NCBI GenBank assembly: GCA_032156805.1 | Contig: JALDXQ010000010.1 | Span: 1 to 64,000 of the forward strand | Source of the DNA: Gp6-AA40 sp032156805 | GTDB taxonomy: Bacteria; Acidobacteriota; Vicinamibacteria; Vicinamibacterales; UBA2999 | DNA: 64,000 nt | Direction: 5' to 3' | Shown: positions 51,459 to 59,933 of the stretch, one piece after another | Layout of the letters: each line of letters opens with the position of its first letter | Position numbering within the stretch: the first letter of the stretch is position 1 | Program-made: the position numbers and the translations under genes | The notes under the pieces: generated by a model | What the model was told of the DNA's origin: nothing | Seen by the model: only the letters and a program-made list of their open reading frames with translations | The model's database searches: none

Positions 51459-52991
51459 CTACCTGACCTGTCGCCAGTCCTCGGTTCTGGACAGGGCACG
51501 CGCGAAGCACTGAACGGCGCGCGCCTCGGCCTCACGCTGGGCAACAGCCGAGAGGGCGAGCGTCAGTTCAGCATCGGCTGGACAGTCGGTGTCCCTGGAC
51601 GGCGGGGCCGGCCGGCTGGCGCTCGCAAAATAGCGTGCGCCTCCGACACGAACCCACGCCGGTCGAGCGCCAAGCGTCGTCGACATCAGTAGTTCCGCCA
51701 TCGCCGTACGCACGGTGCGTTCGATGCCTTCGCGCTGGGCGAGCAGCGCCGCCGGTGCCAGATCGATCGTCGTCCCCGTCACGGCGGAACTGATCCACCA
51801 GGGACGACGAACTTCCAGCCGGAACTGGTCGAGTGACGCATGCAGTTCCACGGTCACCGACGGGGCGGTGACTCCCAGCGCCTGGGACAGCGAATCGCGG
51901 GCGGCGATCGTCAACCGCTCCAGATCCCGCGCGCTCACCCGCGAATCACGAGGCACCGAGACGGCAACACCAGACTTGTTCGCGGCTTCGACAGGCGCGG
52001 TGGCCGTCGCGCGCGGCGCAAGCGGCGCACCAGCGAGATCCGTCAACTGGAGATTCGGGTAGTACTGCGCGAGGATCGCCTCGACCGTTTCCCCTCGTCG
52101 CGCGCGACGACCGGCGCCGATGACGCACATTCCCACACCGTGTCCATACCCGCGGCCAGTGAAGCGGACAATGTTTCCGTTCCGGGACAGGCTGAAGGCC
52201 GTGCTGCGAATCCGCGTCGTGCCAAGCGCATCGCGAAAGGCCGGCCCGGATATCTCGTTCGGTCGCAGGCCCGGCACGCGAAGACGCTCGACGCGACCCG
52301 AGGCGTTGTACCCGTCGATTGAGATGTCGCGCAGCGAGCCGCCACCAAACCCTGCGCGTGCGAGCGCCTGACGAAGTTCATCGAGGGTCTGGTCCAACTG
52401 CCACGGCACATCCTCCGCGTGCACGTCATCGTCACGAACAACCTGCATGTACGGGAACGTCGCCCCGAACCAGACCTGAGCCGCACCCTCGGATCGACCG
52501 CCGCAGGAGGCGGAGTAAAACACTTCGGCGGGCGCGCCGTCGATCGTCAGGACGCGGCCAGCCGTGGCCAGCGCTGCACGCCGCGAACTGTCGTTCGATG
52601 GGCGAAGAACCTGGCAATGGACCGTGTCACACAGATCGAATCCTTCGCGCCGATGACGTCCCATCTGCACACGCGTGTAGGTCCGGATCGCGACAGCGAG
52701 CGCCTGGCGAGCGGCATCCGCCGCATTGGGCTCCCCTTCACCGGCAAGAACGCGCGCGACGTAGACCTCGAGCGGGATGCGGTTCACGCGACGCTCACCG
52801 GGCGAGCCAATGACGACGGTGCGTCCACCACTGGCAGCTTCCAGTTGTGCGTCAGTGATCTCGGTTTGCGCGGCGGCCACGGGCGGGTCCGCCGCCTGGA
52901 ACATGACGAGCGCGCCTGCAAACACGAGGAGGAGCGCGACGGCCCCGAGGGTTGAAGGTAGTGAGGAGATGGTGGAACCTCGTGTTGCCAA
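51459..52991 (-). CDS. SpoIID/LytB-domain protein
   Basis: 510 residues. A signal/anchor segment (LGAVALLLVFAGALVMFQAA) precedes a SpoIID domain: RIPLEVYVARVLAGEGEPNA, ALAVAIRTYTRVQMGRHRR, CDTVHCQVLR, EVFYSASCGGRSEGAAQVW and GRGYGHGVGMCVIGAGRRARRGETVEAIL. SpoIID cleaves peptidoglycan glycan strands lacking stem peptides; in non-sporulating bacteria related proteins act in cell wall remodelling. After ~350 the chain has an extra ~150-residue domain of unknown type (ARDLERLTIAARDSLSQAL onward). It starts with a TTG six bases after the SET gene stop, so the two probably share a transcript. Confidence 0.85.
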   Translation of the reverse strand: MATRGSTISSLPSTLGAVALLLVFAGALVMFQAADPPVAAAQTEITDAQLEAASGGRTVVIGSPGERRVNRIPLEVYVARVLAGEGEPNAADAARQALAVAIRTYTRVQMGRHRREGFDLCDTVHCQVLRPSNDSSRRAALATAGRVLTIDGAPAEVFYSASCGGRSEGAAQVWFGATFPYMQVVRDDDVHAEDVPWQLDQTLDELRQALARAGFGGGSLRDISIDGYNASGRVERLRVPGLRPNEISGPAFRDALGTTRIRSTAFSLSRNGNIVRFTGRGYGHGVGMCVIGAGRRARRGETVEAILAQYYPNLQLTDLAGAPLAPRATATAPVEAANKSGVAVSVPRDSRVSARDLERLTIAARDSLSQALGVTAPSVTVELHASLDQFRLEVRRPWWISSAVTGTTIDLAPAALLAQREGIERTVRTAMAELLMSTTLGARPAWVRVGGARYFASASRPAPPSRDTDCPADAELTLALSAVAQREAEARAVQCFARALSRTEDWRQVR

Positions 52992-52997
52992 TGGGGT

Positions 52998-53420
52998 CTA
53001 CAGCTTTCGTTGACACCCAGGGCGACAGTTGCACTGGATTACCTGCTCACCATCGGTGTAGTAGTCGTAGGTGAGTTCCTCACCCGGCGTGATGTTGCGG
53101 CCCGCACGAATCCAGATGTCCCTCCCGATGATCTGGCTGTAGCAATTCGGCTTGCAGGCGTGGTTGATGAAGCGCGCCACGTTGCCGCCAACAGCCGCAT
53201 CGCGGACCCAGCGGCGGTTGACCGTAAAGCACCAAATCTCGCCGCGCTCGAGGTACTTGGTCTCGCGCTTGAAGCTCTCTTTGTGATCGATCAGCTCGCC
53301 GTTGTAGGTGACGATCCGCGTGTTCTTGTTGATGGGCTCGAGGGCAAAGACGCCCCACCCGTGGAGCGGTGACTTTCGCCGCGCGATGCGCGGCAGCTTC
53401 TGGTTGAGAACCATGTTCAT
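52998..53420 (-). CDS. SET-domain protein (putative lysine methyltransferase)
   Basis: 140 residues forming a complete minimal SET domain: SPLHGWGVFALEPINKNTRI at the start, RFINHACKPNCYSQII (the NHxCxPN pseudoknot strand), ELTYDYYTDGEQ, and a post-SET-like C-terminus CNCRPGCQRKL whose Cys residues would bind zinc with the Cys of the NH-C motif. The catalytic Tyr is in TYDYY. SET enzymes methylate protein lysines using SAM. Bacterial members are less common and their targets usually unknown. It is divergent from the radical SAM gene with only 26 bases between starts, and upstream of the SpoIID gene. Confidence 0.9.
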   Translation of the reverse strand: MNMVLNQKLPRIARRKSPLHGWGVFALEPINKNTRIVTYNGELIDHKESFKRETKYLERGEIWCFTVNRRWVRDAAVGGNVARFINHACKPNCYSQIIGRDIWIRAGRNITPGEELTYDYYTDGEQVIQCNCRPGCQRKL

Positions 53421-53446
53421 GAAGAATAGACCATAATAGTCGCCAC

Positions 53447-54487
53447 ATGAGCGCTACCGCTGTCGGAGTCCAGGAAGTCGTACAGGCCTGGGGTCGTATC
53501 CTTTCCGGCTATCGTCCCAATCTGTCGATCGAGATCACCAAAGAATGTCCGCTGCGATGCCCGGGCTGCTACGCCTACGGCGATGAGCACCTTGGCGGCA
53601 ACGTGACGTTGCGCAGCCTCTCAGACTACAAGGGCGATGAGCTCGTCACACGGTTCATGGCATTGATCGATCGGTACCGACCGCTGCACGTCTCCATCGT
53701 CGGAGGCGAGCCGCTCGTCAGGTATCGGGAGCTCAACACCATCCTGCCGCAGCTCGCAGAACGTGGCGTGCACACACAGCTCGTGACGAGCGCCGTGCGC
53801 CCGATTCCCGCGGAGTGGCGAGGCCTGAACCGATTGCAGGTCGTCGTATCCATCGACGGGCTGCAACCGGAACACGATGTTCGTCGCACGCCCGCGACCT
53901 ACGATCGAATTCTCAAGCATATCGAAGGGCATCAGATCACCGTCCACTGCACCGTGACGCGGCAGCAGGTCCGGCGCGACGGATACCTGAAGGAATTCCT
54001 GGATTATTGGCAGGCCAACGCCAACACGCGTTTGATCTGGATCAGCTTGTACACGCCGCAGATCGGCGAGCTCTCCACCGAGCGCCTGACCAAGGGCGAC
54101 CGCGAGCGCGTGATCGCGGACCTCTCGCGGATGCGGAAGAACTACTCGAAGCTGCAGATGCTGGACGGCATGCTCAAGGTCTACGCGCAGCCGCCCGATT
54201 CACCGGAGAACTGCATCTTCGCGCAGACGACCGAGTGCTTCTCGTCCGATCTCGAGCGGAAGATCACGCCATGTCAGTTCGGTGGCAAACCTGATTGCCA
54301 GAACTGCGGATGCATCGCCTCCGCCGGACTCGAAGCGATCGGCCGCCATCGTTTGAAGGGCGGCATCCCGGTCGGCAAGATCTTCTACGCGTCTCTCGCC
54401 GTCGGCCGCACGGTCGCCCGAATGCGACGCCCCATCACGGCGCCGCCGGGAGGCGCGGTGCCTCCGCAGGCAGAACAAGCACAGTAG
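53447..54487 (+). CDS. radical SAM protein
   Basis: 346 residues. The iron-sulfur motif CPLRCPGC (C-x3-C-x2-C) is at about residues 31-38 in IEITKECPLRCPGCYAYGD. HVSIVGGEPLVRYRELNTIL gives the GGEP SAM-binding motif and VVVSIDGLQPEHD the following strand. A second Cys cluster near the C-terminus (CIFAQTTECFSS, CQFGGKPDCQNCGC) could hold an auxiliary cluster of SPASM type. The substrate is unknown. A CATAAT -10-like sequence begins 15 bases before the ATG, so the mRNA would be nearly leaderless. It is divergent from the SET gene, which suggests coordinated control. Confidence 0.88.
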   Translation: MSATAVGVQEVVQAWGRILSGYRPNLSIEITKECPLRCPGCYAYGDEHLGGNVTLRSLSDYKGDELVTRFMALIDRYRPLHVSIVGGEPLVRYRELNTILPQLAERGVHTQLVTSAVRPIPAEWRGLNRLQVVVSIDGLQPEHDVRRTPATYDRILKHIEGHQITVHCTVTRQQVRRDGYLKEFLDYWQANANTRLIWISLYTPQIGELSTERLTKGDRERVIADLSRMRKNYSKLQMLDGMLKVYAQPPDSPENCIFAQTTECFSSDLERKITPCQFGGKPDCQNCGCIASAGLEAIGRHRLKGGIPVGKIFYASLAVGRTVARMRRPITAPPGGAVPPQAEQAQ

Positions 54488-54509
54488 AACCTGCCAGTTC
54501 ACGGTTCAG

Positions 54510-54544
54510 AGTTCAGGGTTCAGGGTAACCCTGAACCCTGAACT
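54510..54544. repeat. near-perfect 35-bp palindrome made of TTCAGGG units
   Basis: AGTTCAGGGTTCAGGGT at 54510-54526 is the exact reverse complement of 54528-54544, with a single central A. Each arm contains tandem TTCAGGG units, and a diverged GTTCAGA copy precedes it. It lies 22 bases after the radical SAM stop. It could terminate transcription, but it has no T-tract and looks like an interspersed palindromic repeat. The rest of 54488-54724 is AT-richer and non-coding, with a 6-bp hairpin GCGTTG/CAACGC at 54688-54705. Confidence 0.75.
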
Positions 54545-54724
54545 GCAGTTGACTACGAAGAAGGTCGGCCGTTTGGTAAGTTCTGCCGTCTACCTCATCC
54601 CTTCAGTTCTTCAGTAATAACTTCTTCATCACCAGTCGGTTCTCGCCCTCCGCATCGTTATCTCAGTAAAGAGACACCTCGGTACACGCGTTGCACAAAC
54701 AACGCTGTGGAGGAGGTGAACACG

Positions 54725-55387
54725 ATGAAGTCAATGTTCAAGGTGCGAGCGCTTACGCTGGCGACGGCTGTCGCAACCGTGGCGTGTGCGAGCACCGGCA
54801 GTTCGAGCACGTCAGCGTCGCAACCGGAGCCAACGTCCCAAGTGAGTTCGCAGGCGCCGAGCAGCCCGACCACTGTCAATGAATCCACACCCGGAACGAT
54901 CCCGGCCGGACAGGAAGTCGACGTCAGGCTGCGAAACACGCTGAGTTCCGAGACGGCCGAAGTGGAACACCGATTCGAGACGACCACGGTCGTTGACATG
55001 ATGCAGAACGGTCGTGTTCTCGTCCCCGCGGGCTCAGTGATTCGCGGTGTCGTCAGCGATGTCGATAAGGCTGGACGCGTGGATCGGGACGGCTCGCTGA
55101 CGCTGACCTTCGATCGACTCAGTGTCAACGGACGAGAACGTGATATCCGTGGCTCGGCGACTCAGATCTTCGAGAGCCGAGGCATCAGAGAGGAAGGGAC
55201 GGTCGCAGGCGTCGGCGCCGGTGTGGGCGGCATCGTCGGCGGCATCATCGGCGGCGTGAAGGGCGCAGTCCTCGGCGCAGTGATTGGCGCCGGTGGCGCG
55301 ATCGCAGCCACGGACGGCAAGGACATCACCTTGCCGGCTGGTTCGATCGTCCGCGTGCGGCTCGACTCGCCGGTCAGGGTGAGCTGA
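54725..55387 (+). CDS. glycine-zipper lipoprotein
   Basis: 220 residues. The signal sequence ends in VATVACAS, a lipobox, followed by a Ser/Thr/Pro-rich linker. A beta-rich domain follows (PAGQEVDVRLRNTLSSETAE, GRVLVPAGSVIRGVVSDVDKAGRVD), then a glycine zipper (VAGVGAGVGGIVGGIIGGVKG) and a closing strand (LPAGSIVRVRLDSPVRV). The two LPAGS-type strands resemble SH3-like or TrbI/VirB10-like exposure-of-barrel folds. It is probably attached to the outer membrane. The SD is ideal (AGGAGGTGA, five bases before the ATG), suggesting high expression. It is the first of three envelope genes. Confidence 0.75.
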   Translation: MKSMFKVRALTLATAVATVACASTGSSSTSASQPEPTSQVSSQAPSSPTTVNESTPGTIPAGQEVDVRLRNTLSSETAEVEHRFETTTVVDMMQNGRVLVPAGSVIRGVVSDVDKAGRVDRDGSLTLTFDRLSVNGRERDIRGSATQIFESRGIREEGTVAGVGAGVGGIVGGIIGGVKGAVLGAVIGAGGAIAATDGKDITLPAGSIVRVRLDSPVRVS

Positions 55388-55401
55388 GGGAGGCTACAAC
55401 C

Positions 55402-55935
55402 ATGACACAACTACTTTCCCGAAGACTGGCGACGTTGTTCGCGGCAGCGTCGTTGTCCGTGACGACGCTGGCGGCGGCGGGTCAGCAGCCAAACGTCGTG
55501 GTCAACGACGATGACATCACGATTCGTGGCTGCGTGGGCCCGGCGACGCCCCGCGGTGTCGCGGACGAACGCATGCTCGTCTGGACCCGCGGCGACATCA
55601 TGCTGAGTAATCCAAGCGCCCTCCGCAGTGGGCAGTTGGCGGAGCGTGTCTTTTACTGGCTCGACGAAGACGACGATGAGGATCTTGCCAAGCACGTCGG
55701 CCAGATCGTGGAGGTCAAGGGCGATCTCGGTGATTTCGAGAAGGGCGAAGTCGACTTCGACAAGGATGGTGACTTCACCAAGATCGAACTGAAGCTCGAT
55801 GGCAAGACGGAACGGGCGCGTGTGCCAACCGCATGGCTGGGCGCAGCGGACCGTGGAGAGGGCGACATCGACATCGTTACCCGTAAGATCGATGTCGACA
55901 GCGTCAAGGTCCTCGGCGCCTGCCCGGTACGGTAG
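55402..55935 (+). CDS. small periplasmic acidic protein of unknown function
   Basis: 177 residues with a signal peptide (LATLFAAASLSVTTLAAAG). The mature chain is strand-rich and very acidic (WLDEDDDEDLAKHVGQIVEVKGDLGDFEKGEVDFDKDGD region). It has one Cys early (IRGCVGP) and one near the end (VLGACPV) that could form a disulfide. The pattern VGQIVEVKGDL resembles small OB-fold proteins. I do not recognise the family. It is placed 14 bases after the glycine-zipper gene and 16 before the barrel gene, so the three are probably cotranscribed. Confidence 0.65.
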   Translation: MTQLLSRRLATLFAAASLSVTTLAAAGQQPNVVVNDDDITIRGCVGPATPRGVADERMLVWTRGDIMLSNPSALRSGQLAERVFYWLDEDDDEDLAKHVGQIVEVKGDLGDFEKGEVDFDKDGDFTKIELKLDGKTERARVPTAWLGAADRGEGDIDIVTRKIDVDSVKVLGACPVR

Positions 55936-55951
55936 GAACTGAGGAGGACAT

Positions 55952-57247
55952 ATGAGACGTCGACGAGGCCGCATCGACCTGTTGTTGATGCTGGCCTCGT
56001 TGATCGTTCTGGCGTCTGCGACGACGTCCGCGCAGGTCCAACCCAGCGAGAACGCAACGGTCTCCGACGACACCAAAGATAACCCGCACACTCCCACTTC
56101 AGCCGGAATCAGGCAGTGGCTCGAGCGTCGCGTGCGAAGGCTCGATGGGCCCGCCGGCGATCGCGAACGGGGCATCTCGGTGGCAGCCGGCACCGTCGTG
56201 TCGGGCTCGGGATTTGCCGCAGGCCTCAGCTACCGACACCGGAACGCGTTTTCCCACGGCATCGGCTTCCAACTCGATGGACGAGTGTCCGTTCGCGGCT
56301 ACCATGAGTACGCCGCAGCGGTGGGCTTCCTGAACGCTCGCTCGACAACGCTCGAATTCGACACCGCCGACCGTAAATTCAGCTCTCTCTTCAACGATTC
56401 CACGCTCAAGGAGCCGGGCTCGGCACTCTACGTCGAAGCCCGCTATCGCGATTACCCGCAGCACGTCTACTACGGTGGTGGAATGACGTCTCGCATGGCC
56501 GATCGCTCCGACTACTCCTTGTCGGGTGTTTCAGTCGAAGGTGTCTGGCAACAGCAGTTCAGTCCGACAATCGGCATGAGTGTCCGCGGTGGGGTGCTCG
56601 ATCTCGATGTGGGCGGCGGCACCGATTCAGCCCTCGTCAACTTCGAGGAGCGGTTCGCGGCCGCGACGGTTTCCGGCGGCCTTTCGCAGCCTCGATTCGT
56701 CACGGTTGGTGCCGGCCTCGTGCGCGACACACGGCACCAGCCAGCGGCGCCGGAAGACGGCACGTTCGTCGGCATTGGTGTCCGCAGATTCGTTGCCGGC
56801 GGCGCGCCGGACCTCGACTTCACGAGGCTCACGCTCGACGTCCGCGGATACGCGCGGCCATTCACGACGCGAGGCGTTCTGGCCCTGCGCGGGCAGCTCT
56901 CGAGCGACTTCACGGACAATGGCGGGCCCGCCCCCTTTTATCTTCAGCAGCACCTTGGCGGCAGCAGCACGATCCGAGGCCTGAGGTCCTACCGGTTCCA
57001 GGATCAATCGCTGTTCGTGATCACCGCTGAATACCGCTGGCGTGTTCATCGCTACGTGGACGTCGCGCCATTCATTGACGCCGGGAACACCGCTTCGGCG
57101 TTTTCCCGACTCACGCTCGACTCGCTGCAAGTCGCTCCCGGGATTGCCATACGAGCACGAACGAATCGACGCACCTTCGCACGCCTCGAAGTCGCCAGAG
57201 GGCCCGAAGGCTACCGAATCGTCGTGGGTACGGGACCGTCCTTCTAA
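55952..57247 (+). CDS. outer-membrane beta-barrel protein (Omp85/D15-like, no POTRA)
   Basis: 431 residues with a signal sequence (LLLMLASLIVLASATTSAQ). From residue ~75 the chain has alternating amphipathic strands and ends with SSTIRGLRSYRFQDQSLFVITAEYRW, DVAPFIDAGNTASAF and IVVGTGPSF with a terminal Phe. The LRGF/IRGLRSYRFQD motif and the terminal aromatic are typical of Omp85-superfamily barrels. POTRA domains are absent and only ~50 residues precede the barrel. It is likely inserted in the outer membrane with the two preceding secreted proteins as partners. Confidence 0.8.
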   Translation: MRRRRGRIDLLLMLASLIVLASATTSAQVQPSENATVSDDTKDNPHTPTSAGIRQWLERRVRRLDGPAGDRERGISVAAGTVVSGSGFAAGLSYRHRNAFSHGIGFQLDGRVSVRGYHEYAAAVGFLNARSTTLEFDTADRKFSSLFNDSTLKEPGSALYVEARYRDYPQHVYYGGGMTSRMADRSDYSLSGVSVEGVWQQQFSPTIGMSVRGGVLDLDVGGGTDSALVNFEERFAAATVSGGLSQPRFVTVGAGLVRDTRHQPAAPEDGTFVGIGVRRFVAGGAPDLDFTRLTLDVRGYARPFTTRGVLALRGQLSSDFTDNGGPAPFYLQQHLGGSSTIRGLRSYRFQDQSLFVITAEYRWRVHRYVDVAPFIDAGNTASAFSRLTLDSLQVAPGIAIRARTNRRTFARLEVARGPEGYRIVVGTGPSF

Positions 57248-57397
57248 TTCCAGCCGGGTTTGTATAAGCCCAACTGGGCGTTGGTAAGAATTGCAAAATC
57301 CAGCCCTTCTATGTGAGCCAACGGCTGATCTCGCGTGGCATGTCGCTTGAATCGTCGACGTGATGTGGCCTCGAGCGAGGCTCAGGAGGTACGACTG

Positions 57398-57958
57398 GTG
57401 CGCATGCTGCTTGTCCTGGCGTTCACCGTGATCGCAGTCGGATCGGCGGCGCAGGAGTCTCCAGTCAACCCGTACGCGCAGTCGATGGTGGACTTTCGCA
57501 CGCGGGTCGACGCCTACATGAAGCTTCGCGGCAAGATCACCGACAAGGTTCCGGAGCTGGAAGAGACAAAGGACCCGGCCCAGATCAGCGCTCGCGAAAA
57601 AGCGCTCGGCCAGGCGATTGCCGCAGCACGACCCTCCGCGAAATCGGGCGATGTGTTCGGCCAGGAAATGTCGAAGTACCTCAGGACGATCCTGGCGGAA
57701 GACTGGAAGTCACGAAGCGCCGCGGATCGCAAGGCGCTCTTCGAAGAGATTCCGCCGACTCTGAAACTGACCGTCAATCAGGCGTATCCGACGACGATTC
57801 CACTCGTCACGCTCCCAGCCAGGCTGCTCGCCAAGTTGCCGGTGCTTCCCGAGGCCCTCGAGTATCGCCTCGTCGATCACTACTTTCTGCTGCGCGATCG
57901 CGACGCCAATCTGATCATCGACGTGCTGCCGAAGGTTTATCCAACACGCAACAGGTAG
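57398..57958 (+). CDS. small secreted protein of unknown function
   Basis: 186 residues with a signal peptide (MLLVLAFTVIAVGSAAQ). The mature part is helical and charged: FRTRVDAYMKLRGKITDKVPELEETKDPAQI, REKALGQAIAAARPSAKSGDVF, EALEYRLVDHYFLLRDRDANLIIDVLPKVYP. No catalytic motif is seen. AGGAGGT seven bases before a GTG sets the start. A 5-bp hairpin (GCCTC/GAGGC) sits just upstream. It opens the five-gene operon; the metallophosphatase follows after 4 bases. Confidence 0.7.
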   Translation: MRMLLVLAFTVIAVGSAAQESPVNPYAQSMVDFRTRVDAYMKLRGKITDKVPELEETKDPAQISAREKALGQAIAAARPSAKSGDVFGQEMSKYLRTILAEDWKSRSAADRKALFEEIPPTLKLTVNQAYPTTIPLVTLPARLLAKLPVLPEALEYRLVDHYFLLRDRDANLIIDVLPKVYPTRNR

Positions 57959-57962
57959 TCGT

Positions 57963-58946
57963 ATGTGGATGCCTCACACACTTCTTGCCGCCCTGCTCTC
58001 CATCGGCGGGTTGACCTGCGTCACCGCCACGCCCACGGATCCCGTCGAGTCCAGCTTCGGCCACACCGTAGTGTCCGGCTTCAGCCGGGCCGCGCAATCG
58101 CCGCCCTCCTCGCCGCCGGCAGCGAGTGGCGTGATGACACCGCGCGAGGACGACTCGGTGCGGTTCGCGATCATCGGTGACACCGGCACGGGCACGAAGT
58201 CGCAGTACGAGATCGCGGCGCAGTTGACGAAGGCGCGCCAGATCTTCCCGTTCGACTTCGTAATCATGCTGGGAGACAACATCTACGGGAGTGAACGCCC
58301 GCAGGACTTCGTCGCCAAGTTCGAGAAACCCTATCAGGCGCTCCTCGAGGCGAAGGTGCCCTTTTATGCGTCGCTCGGCAATCACGACGATCCGACGCAG
58401 CGCTTCTACAAGCTGTTCAACATGAACGGCGAGCGCTACTACACGTACTCGAAAGGGCACGCACGGTTTTTCGTCCTCGACAGCAACTACATGGATCAGG
58501 TGCAGCTCAAATGGCTCGAAGACCAGCTGTCACGGTCCACCGATCGCTGGAAGATCGCCTATTTCCACCACCCGCTGTACTCGTCCGGCGAGCGGCACGG
58601 CTCGGAAGTCGACCTGCGTGCACAGGTGGAGCCGCTCCTCGTCAAGTACGGCGTCGATGTCGTGTTTGCCGGACACGAACATTTCTACGAGCGCGTCAAG
58701 CCGCAAAACGGCATCTACTACTTCACTCAGGGGGGCTCGGCGAAGTTGCGCAGGGGCAACATCAACAGAGGTGCTCTCACCGCGGCTGGTTTCGACACGG
58801 ATTTTTCGTTCACGCTCGCCGAGCTCGGGACAGACGCAATGCAGTTTCAGACGCTGTCGCGGCTAGGGAAACCCGTGGATTCCGGGATGGTACCGCTCGC
58901 CGAAGAGACGAAGCGGCCAGCCGAGAGCATTCCGTCAGCTCGTTGA
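57963..58946 (+). CDS. calcineurin-like metallophosphatase (purple acid phosphatase type), exported
   Basis: 327 residues. After a signal sequence and a Ser/Pro/Ala linker, the five metal motifs appear in order: FAIIGDTGTGTKSQYE, IMLGDNIYG, SLGNHDDPTQ, FHHPLYSSGERHG and FAGHEHFYER. These are the di-metal sites of the purple acid phosphatase/acid phosphatase branch. It should hydrolyse phosphate esters in the periplasm. A short palindrome lies within the linker coding region. It has a clear paralogue on the opposite strand at 61607-62539. It is second in the operon. Confidence 0.9.
   Translation: MWMPHTLLAALLSIGGLTCVTATPTDPVESSFGHTVVSGFSRAAQSPPSSPPAASGVMTPREDDSVRFAIIGDTGTGTKSQYEIAAQLTKARQIFPFDFVIMLGDNIYGSERPQDFVAKFEKPYQALLEAKVPFYASLGNHDDPTQRFYKLFNMNGERYYTYSKGHARFFVLDSNYMDQVQLKWLEDQLSRSTDRWKIAYFHHPLYSSGERHGSEVDLRAQVEPLLVKYGVDVVFAGHEHFYERVKPQNGIYYFTQGGSAKLRRGNINRGALTAAGFDTDFSFTLAELGTDAMQFQTLSRLGKPVDSGMVPLAEETKRPAESIPSAR
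58073..58090. repeat. short palindrome inside the metallophosphatase linker
   Basis: GTCCGGCTTCAGCCGGGC contains the perfect stem CCGGCT/AGCCGG with a TC loop, extendable by two more pairs. It encodes VSGFSRA in the low-complexity linker after the signal peptide. The paralogous phosphatase lacks this peptide, so it looks like an insertion of a small repeat unit into coding sequence. Confidence 0.5.
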
Positions 58947-58959
58947 CGAAGGGGCAGCC

Positions 58960-59931
58960 ATGACTCGTCCACTCGGCGCATCGTTCTTCGTGATGGCGTG
59001 CCTGACGACGGCATGCGCGCGGCCGATGCTCAGCGGCAACTCCCGGGTACAGCCGCCAGGACCGCAGGTGGCGCTGCTCGAGTTGTGGAGCGAGCCCAAG
59101 GACATCGCGCAACGGAACCTGTTGTGGGGCGCAAGCCGGGAAGCTGAGGCGCCGGGCAAAGGCGACGTCTACACCGTGACGTCAGTCGACAAGACGGGCT
59201 ACAGCAGGGGCTATGACGTCACCGGACCTGACGGACGCGAGTGGGACATCAAGGTCGGGAAGGAAGTGCAGTCCGAGATCGTCCTTTCGCGAATCCTGTG
59301 GGCGCTCGGCTACTACCAGCCGCAAACCTTCTACGTCACCAGCTGGCAGCTGACGGGCGACTGGGAATTCGAGGGCGAGCCGGCGCGCTTCCGCCTGCAA
59401 TCCGATCACGAGAGCGACGGCGAGTGGGCGTGGCGCGAGAATCCGTTCACCGGCACCAGACCCTTGCAGGGGCTGGTCGCGATCAACCTGCTCCTGAACA
59501 ACCACGACCTCAAGACGAGCAACAACCGCATCTATCGCCTGGCTGATTCGAAGACCGAGCCTCGACGCCGCTATGTCGTGCAAGACATCGGGGCCTCACT
59601 TGGAAAGCCACGCGGATTTCCGTACGTGCGAGGAACGCGCAACGACATCGATGACTACGAAGACCTCAACCTGATCAAGAAGGTCAGTGGCTCGAATGTT
59701 CAACTCGACTATCGCGGCCTGCATGGCGACATCCTCGAGCGCTTGAGCCCTGCCGACGTGGTCTGGGCATGCGAGCTGATCAATCGGCTGAGCGATGCCC
59801 AACTGGACGATGCCTTCGAAGCAGGTGGATACGAGCCGGAGATCCGTCAGCGCTTCATCGCGAAGCTACGCAGCAAGATTCACGAGGGTCTCGCGTTGCG
59901 CTCAACTGAGCGGGCGCGACTCGGAGACTGA
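58960..59931 (+). CDS. lipoprotein with atypical kinase-like fold
   Basis: 323 residues. The signal sequence ends in CLTTACA, a lipobox. The core has a kinase-like order: WDIKVGKEVQSEIVLSRILWALGYY (a Lys followed by an E-containing helix), GLVAINLLLNNHDLKTSNNRIY (an HDxKxxN catalytic-loop-like motif) and RRYVVQDIGASLG (a DFG-like DIG). The final ~100 residues are helical. This resembles the atypical secreted kinases of the Fam20/HipA/CotH kind more than Hanks kinases. The call is by motif order only; it could also be a non-catalytic relative. It lies between a metallophosphatase and a DUF4956-like protein in one operon. Confidence 0.5.
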   Translation: MTRPLGASFFVMACLTTACARPMLSGNSRVQPPGPQVALLELWSEPKDIAQRNLLWGASREAEAPGKGDVYTVTSVDKTGYSRGYDVTGPDGREWDIKVGKEVQSEIVLSRILWALGYYQPQTFYVTSWQLTGDWEFEGEPARFRLQSDHESDGEWAWRENPFTGTRPLQGLVAINLLLNNHDLKTSNNRIYRLADSKTEPRRRYVVQDIGASLGKPRGFPYVRGTRNDIDDYEDLNLIKKVSGSNVQLDYRGLHGDILERLSPADVVWACELINRLSDAQLDDAFEAGGYEPEIRQRFIAKLRSKIHEGLALRSTERARLGD

Positions 59932-59933
59932 CC

